DNA of 7,976 bases from Asaia bogorensis. Its GTDB lineage: Bacteria; Pseudomonadota; Alphaproteobacteria; Acetobacterales; Acetobacteraceae. Shown here piece by piece: positions 6,186 through 7,976 of this stretch; the first letter of the stretch is position 1; each line of letters starts with the position of its first letter. The translations under genes and the position numbers were made by a program. The stretch spans positions 1-7,976 of the forward strand of contig CAMCEP010000120.1 in assembly GCA_945873675.1 (NCBI GenBank), in the 5' to 3' direction. The notes beneath the pieces were generated by a model. The model ran no database searches. It worked only from the letters and a program-made list of their open reading frames with translations, and was not told the origin of the DNA.

Positions 6186-7079
6186 TCAGATGCGGCTGCG
6201 CAGCAATGTGCGCGCCAGAATATTAAGGCTGAGTACGCCCAAAGTGATCAGAAGCGCGCCGGCCCAGGCAAGCGCAATCCAATCCTCAAATGGCGAACCG
6301 GCAAAGGCATAGATGGTCACCGGCAGGCTCGACATCGGCTTTGAAAGATCGGTGGACCAGGCGTTATTGCCGAGCGAGGTGAACAGCAGCGGCGCGGTTT
6401 CACCCGCCACGCGGGCGGTGGCCAGCAGGACACCGGTAATGATGCCGGCAATGGCAGCGCGCCAGCAGATCAGCACGATCATTTTCCATTTCGGCGCGCC
6501 AAGCCCGACCACTGCTTCACGCAGCGTATTCGGGATCAGTTGCAGCATGTCTTCCGTGGTACGCACCACAATGGGAATGACAATGATGGCAAGCGCGGCA
6601 ATGCCCGCCCAGCCGGAGAACCCGCCAAAGGGCAGCACCAGGATCTGATAGACAAACAACCCAATCAGGATGGAAGGCGCAGACAGCAGAATGTCTGAAA
6701 CAAAGCGGACCGCATTGCCCAACCAGGAATCCTTGGCATATTCGGCCAAATAGGTGCCAACCAGCATGCCGATGGGCGTGCCGATTGCGGTGCCGATCAG
6801 GGATTGGATCAGGCTGCCCACAATGGCGTTCAACAGCCCGCCCTCGGAACCAGGCGCCGCGGTAACATGGGTGAAGACCCTGAGCGACATGGCTTCAAAA
6901 CCACGATAGAACAGCGTGATCAGGATCGAAGCCAAAAGCACCAGACCAATAATCGTCGCCGCGAGGCAAAGCGTGCGAATGATCCTATCCGTTCGCTTGC
7001 GCGAAGCGCCAAGCCGCGCGGCCGTGGCAACATCCTTGCGCGGGCCTGGATGGGACATGGAGGAAAGGGCGAGCGACAT
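6186..7079 (-). CDS. pstA: Phosphate ABC transporter permease PstA
   Basis: PstA is one of the two inner-membrane channel subunits of the PstSCAB phosphate importer. The 297-residue protein has a charged cytoplasmic N-terminus (about 1-33, rich in Arg and Lys) and hydrophobic segments near 35-58, 83-112, 128-150, 156-173, 206-222 and 268-288, which fits six membrane spans. The cytoplasmic EAA loop that contacts PstB is LREAVVGLGAPKWKM (186-200). The family block TARVAGETAPLLFTS follows (221-235). The start at 7079 leaves three bases after the pstC stop. A downstream ATG (Met8, at 7058) is possible but has no ribosome binding site, whereas an AAGG lies about ten bases ahead of the first ATG. 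Spacing indicates coupled expression with pstC and pstB. Confidence 0.96.
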   Translation of the reverse strand: MSLALSSMSHPGPRKDVATAARLGASRKRTDRIIRTLCLAATIIGLVLLASILITLFYRGFEAMSLRVFTHVTAAPGSEGGLLNAIVGSLIQSLIGTAIGTPIGMLVGTYLAEYAKDSWLGNAVRFVSDILLSAPSILIGLFVYQILVLPFGGFSGWAGIAALAIIVIPIVVRTTEDMLQLIPNTLREAVVGLGAPKWKMIVLICWRAAIAGIITGVLLATARVAGETAPLLFTSLGNNAWSTDLSKPMSSLPVTIYAFAGSPFEDWIALAWAGALLITLGVLSLNILARTLLRSRI

Positions 7080-7082
7080 GGT

Positions 7083-7976
7083 TCAGACCTTCAGCCGCGA
7101 CCGCAGCAAATAGCGCGATGTGGCCAAGACCACAAAGGAAAGCACGAAAAGGATGAAGCCAAGCGCCAGCAAGGATGCCAGCTTCAAGCTGCCTATTTCG
7201 CTCTCACCAAACTCAAGCGCGACGAGGGAGGCGATGGTATTCCCCGGCCCAAAGAGTGAGGTTGAAATCCGGTTCGCATTGCCGATCACGAAGGTCACCG
7301 CCATGGTCTCACCCAGGGCGCGACCAAGGCCGAGCATGATGCCGCCCACAACGGAAATCCGCGTATAGGGAATGACAACACCTTTCATGACTTCCCAGGT
7401 CGTGGCGCCAAGGCCATAGGCGCTTTCCTTATAGACAGGCGGGACCTGTTCAAACACATCGCGCATGGTGGCTGCGATGAAGGGCAGCACCATAATGGCC
7501 AGGATGAAGGCCGCGGTGAACAACCCCGTACCGAAAGGTGGCCCCTGAAACAGGAAGCCAATCAGCGGCAATTCTCCAAACGTATCAATGATGAAGGGCT
7601 GCACATGCTGCGCAAAGGCCGGCGCGATGACGAAAAACCCCCACATGCCGTAAATGATGGAGGGCACCGCGGCCAGAAGCTCCACCGCCGTGCCGACCGG
7701 CCGGCGCATCCAGGGCGGCGCCAGTTCCGTCAGAAAGAAAGCGACACCAAAAGCCAAGGGCACGGCCAGAATGATGGCCAGAATGGCGGTGACGATGGTG
7801 CCATAGATGGAAACACCGGCGCCGAACAATTCCTTGACCGGGTCCCAATCCGTGGAGGTCACGAAGGCAACACCAAAGGCGCGAAAGGCCGGCAAGCCGG
7901 CGATGAAAAGTTCAATGATCAGGGCGCCGAGCAGGATCAGCACGAATATGCCGGCGGCCTGACAGACCAGGGCAAA
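7083..7976 (-). CDS. pstC: Phosphate ABC transporter permease PstC, 5'-truncated by window edge
   Basis: PstC is the second inner-membrane channel subunit of the phosphate importer and forms the pore with PstA. The frame stays open to the right edge, giving 297 visible residues. A GTG at 7943 could start a 286-residue product, but it would cut into the first hydrophobic segment, which begins upstream (FALVCQAAGIFVLILLGAL). The real start is therefore almost certainly outside the window, probably by a few tens of residues. Family blocks, counted from that GTG, are VPSIIYGMWG (93-102), the EAA loop ESAYGLGATTWEVMKGVV (173-190) and GRALGETMAV (207-216). The hydrophobic profile fits six spans. 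By analogy with known pst operons, pstS and possibly phoR would lie upstream beyond 7976, together with the pho box that would control the operon. None of these is visible here. Confidence 0.96.
   Translation of the reverse strand, partial: FALVCQAAGIFVLILLGALIIELFIAGLPAFRAFGVAFVTSTDWDPVKELFGAGVSIYGTIVTAILAIILAVPLAFGVAFFLTELAPPWMRRPVGTAVELLAAVPSIIYGMWGFFVIAPAFAQHVQPFIIDTFGELPLIGFLFQGPPFGTGLFTAAFILAIMVLPFIAATMRDVFEQVPPVYKESAYGLGATTWEVMKGVVIPYTRISVVGGIMLGLGRALGETMAVTFVIGNANRISTSLFGPGNTIASLVALEFGESEIGSLKLASLLALGFILFVLSFVVLATSRYLLRSRLKV

Overview
The window looks like chromosomal DNA of an alphaproteobacterium, possibly Rhodospirillales/Acetobacteraceae. The evidence is a moderately high GC content, a DUF1489 protein (a family I know from Alphaproteobacteria), and the gene order pstC-pstA-pstB-phoU-phoB with phoB directly behind phoU. 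The order-level placement is inference only. I see no insertion sequence, CRISPR array, tRNA, rRNA or prophage gene.

Layout: at the left edge, on the + strand, are the last two genes of a membrane-hydrogenase-like operon. They are a HycE/HyfG/NuoD-like large subunit (5' end outside the window) and, overlapping it, a HycG/HyfI/NuoB-like small subunit. The large subunit has lost the cysteines that hold the [NiFe] centre, while the small subunit keeps its four-cysteine iron-sulfur site. This is the pattern of the energy-converting hydrogenase-related (Ehr) complexes, which sit between complex I and group 4 hydrogenases.

Everything from about 2048 to the right edge is on the - strand. Read in the direction of transcription it is pstC (5' end outside the window), pstA, pstB, phoU, phoB, purD and a DUF1489 gene. 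PstC, PstA and PstB form the membrane and ATPase part of the high-affinity phosphate importer. PhoU links transporter state to the sensor kinase PhoR, and PhoB is the response regulator. PstS and PhoR are not in the window and may lie beyond the right edge. The pst-phoU-phoB genes are separated by 3 to 20 bases and form one operon. After a 68-base gap with overlapping inverted repeats come purD (second enzyme of purine synthesis) and, 41 bases further on, the DUF1489 gene.

The two gene blocks converge in a 163-base gap (1885-2047). It holds a strong intrinsic terminator for the - strand, whose U-tract is read on the other strand as the last lysine codons of the small-subunit gene. Next to it are several hairpins whose pairing is better on the - strand than on the + strand. 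They may be a long 3' UTR or a small structured RNA. The most notable points are the cofactor-less hydrogenase-like module and this structured convergent gap. The rest is well-known housekeeping and phosphate-response machinery.
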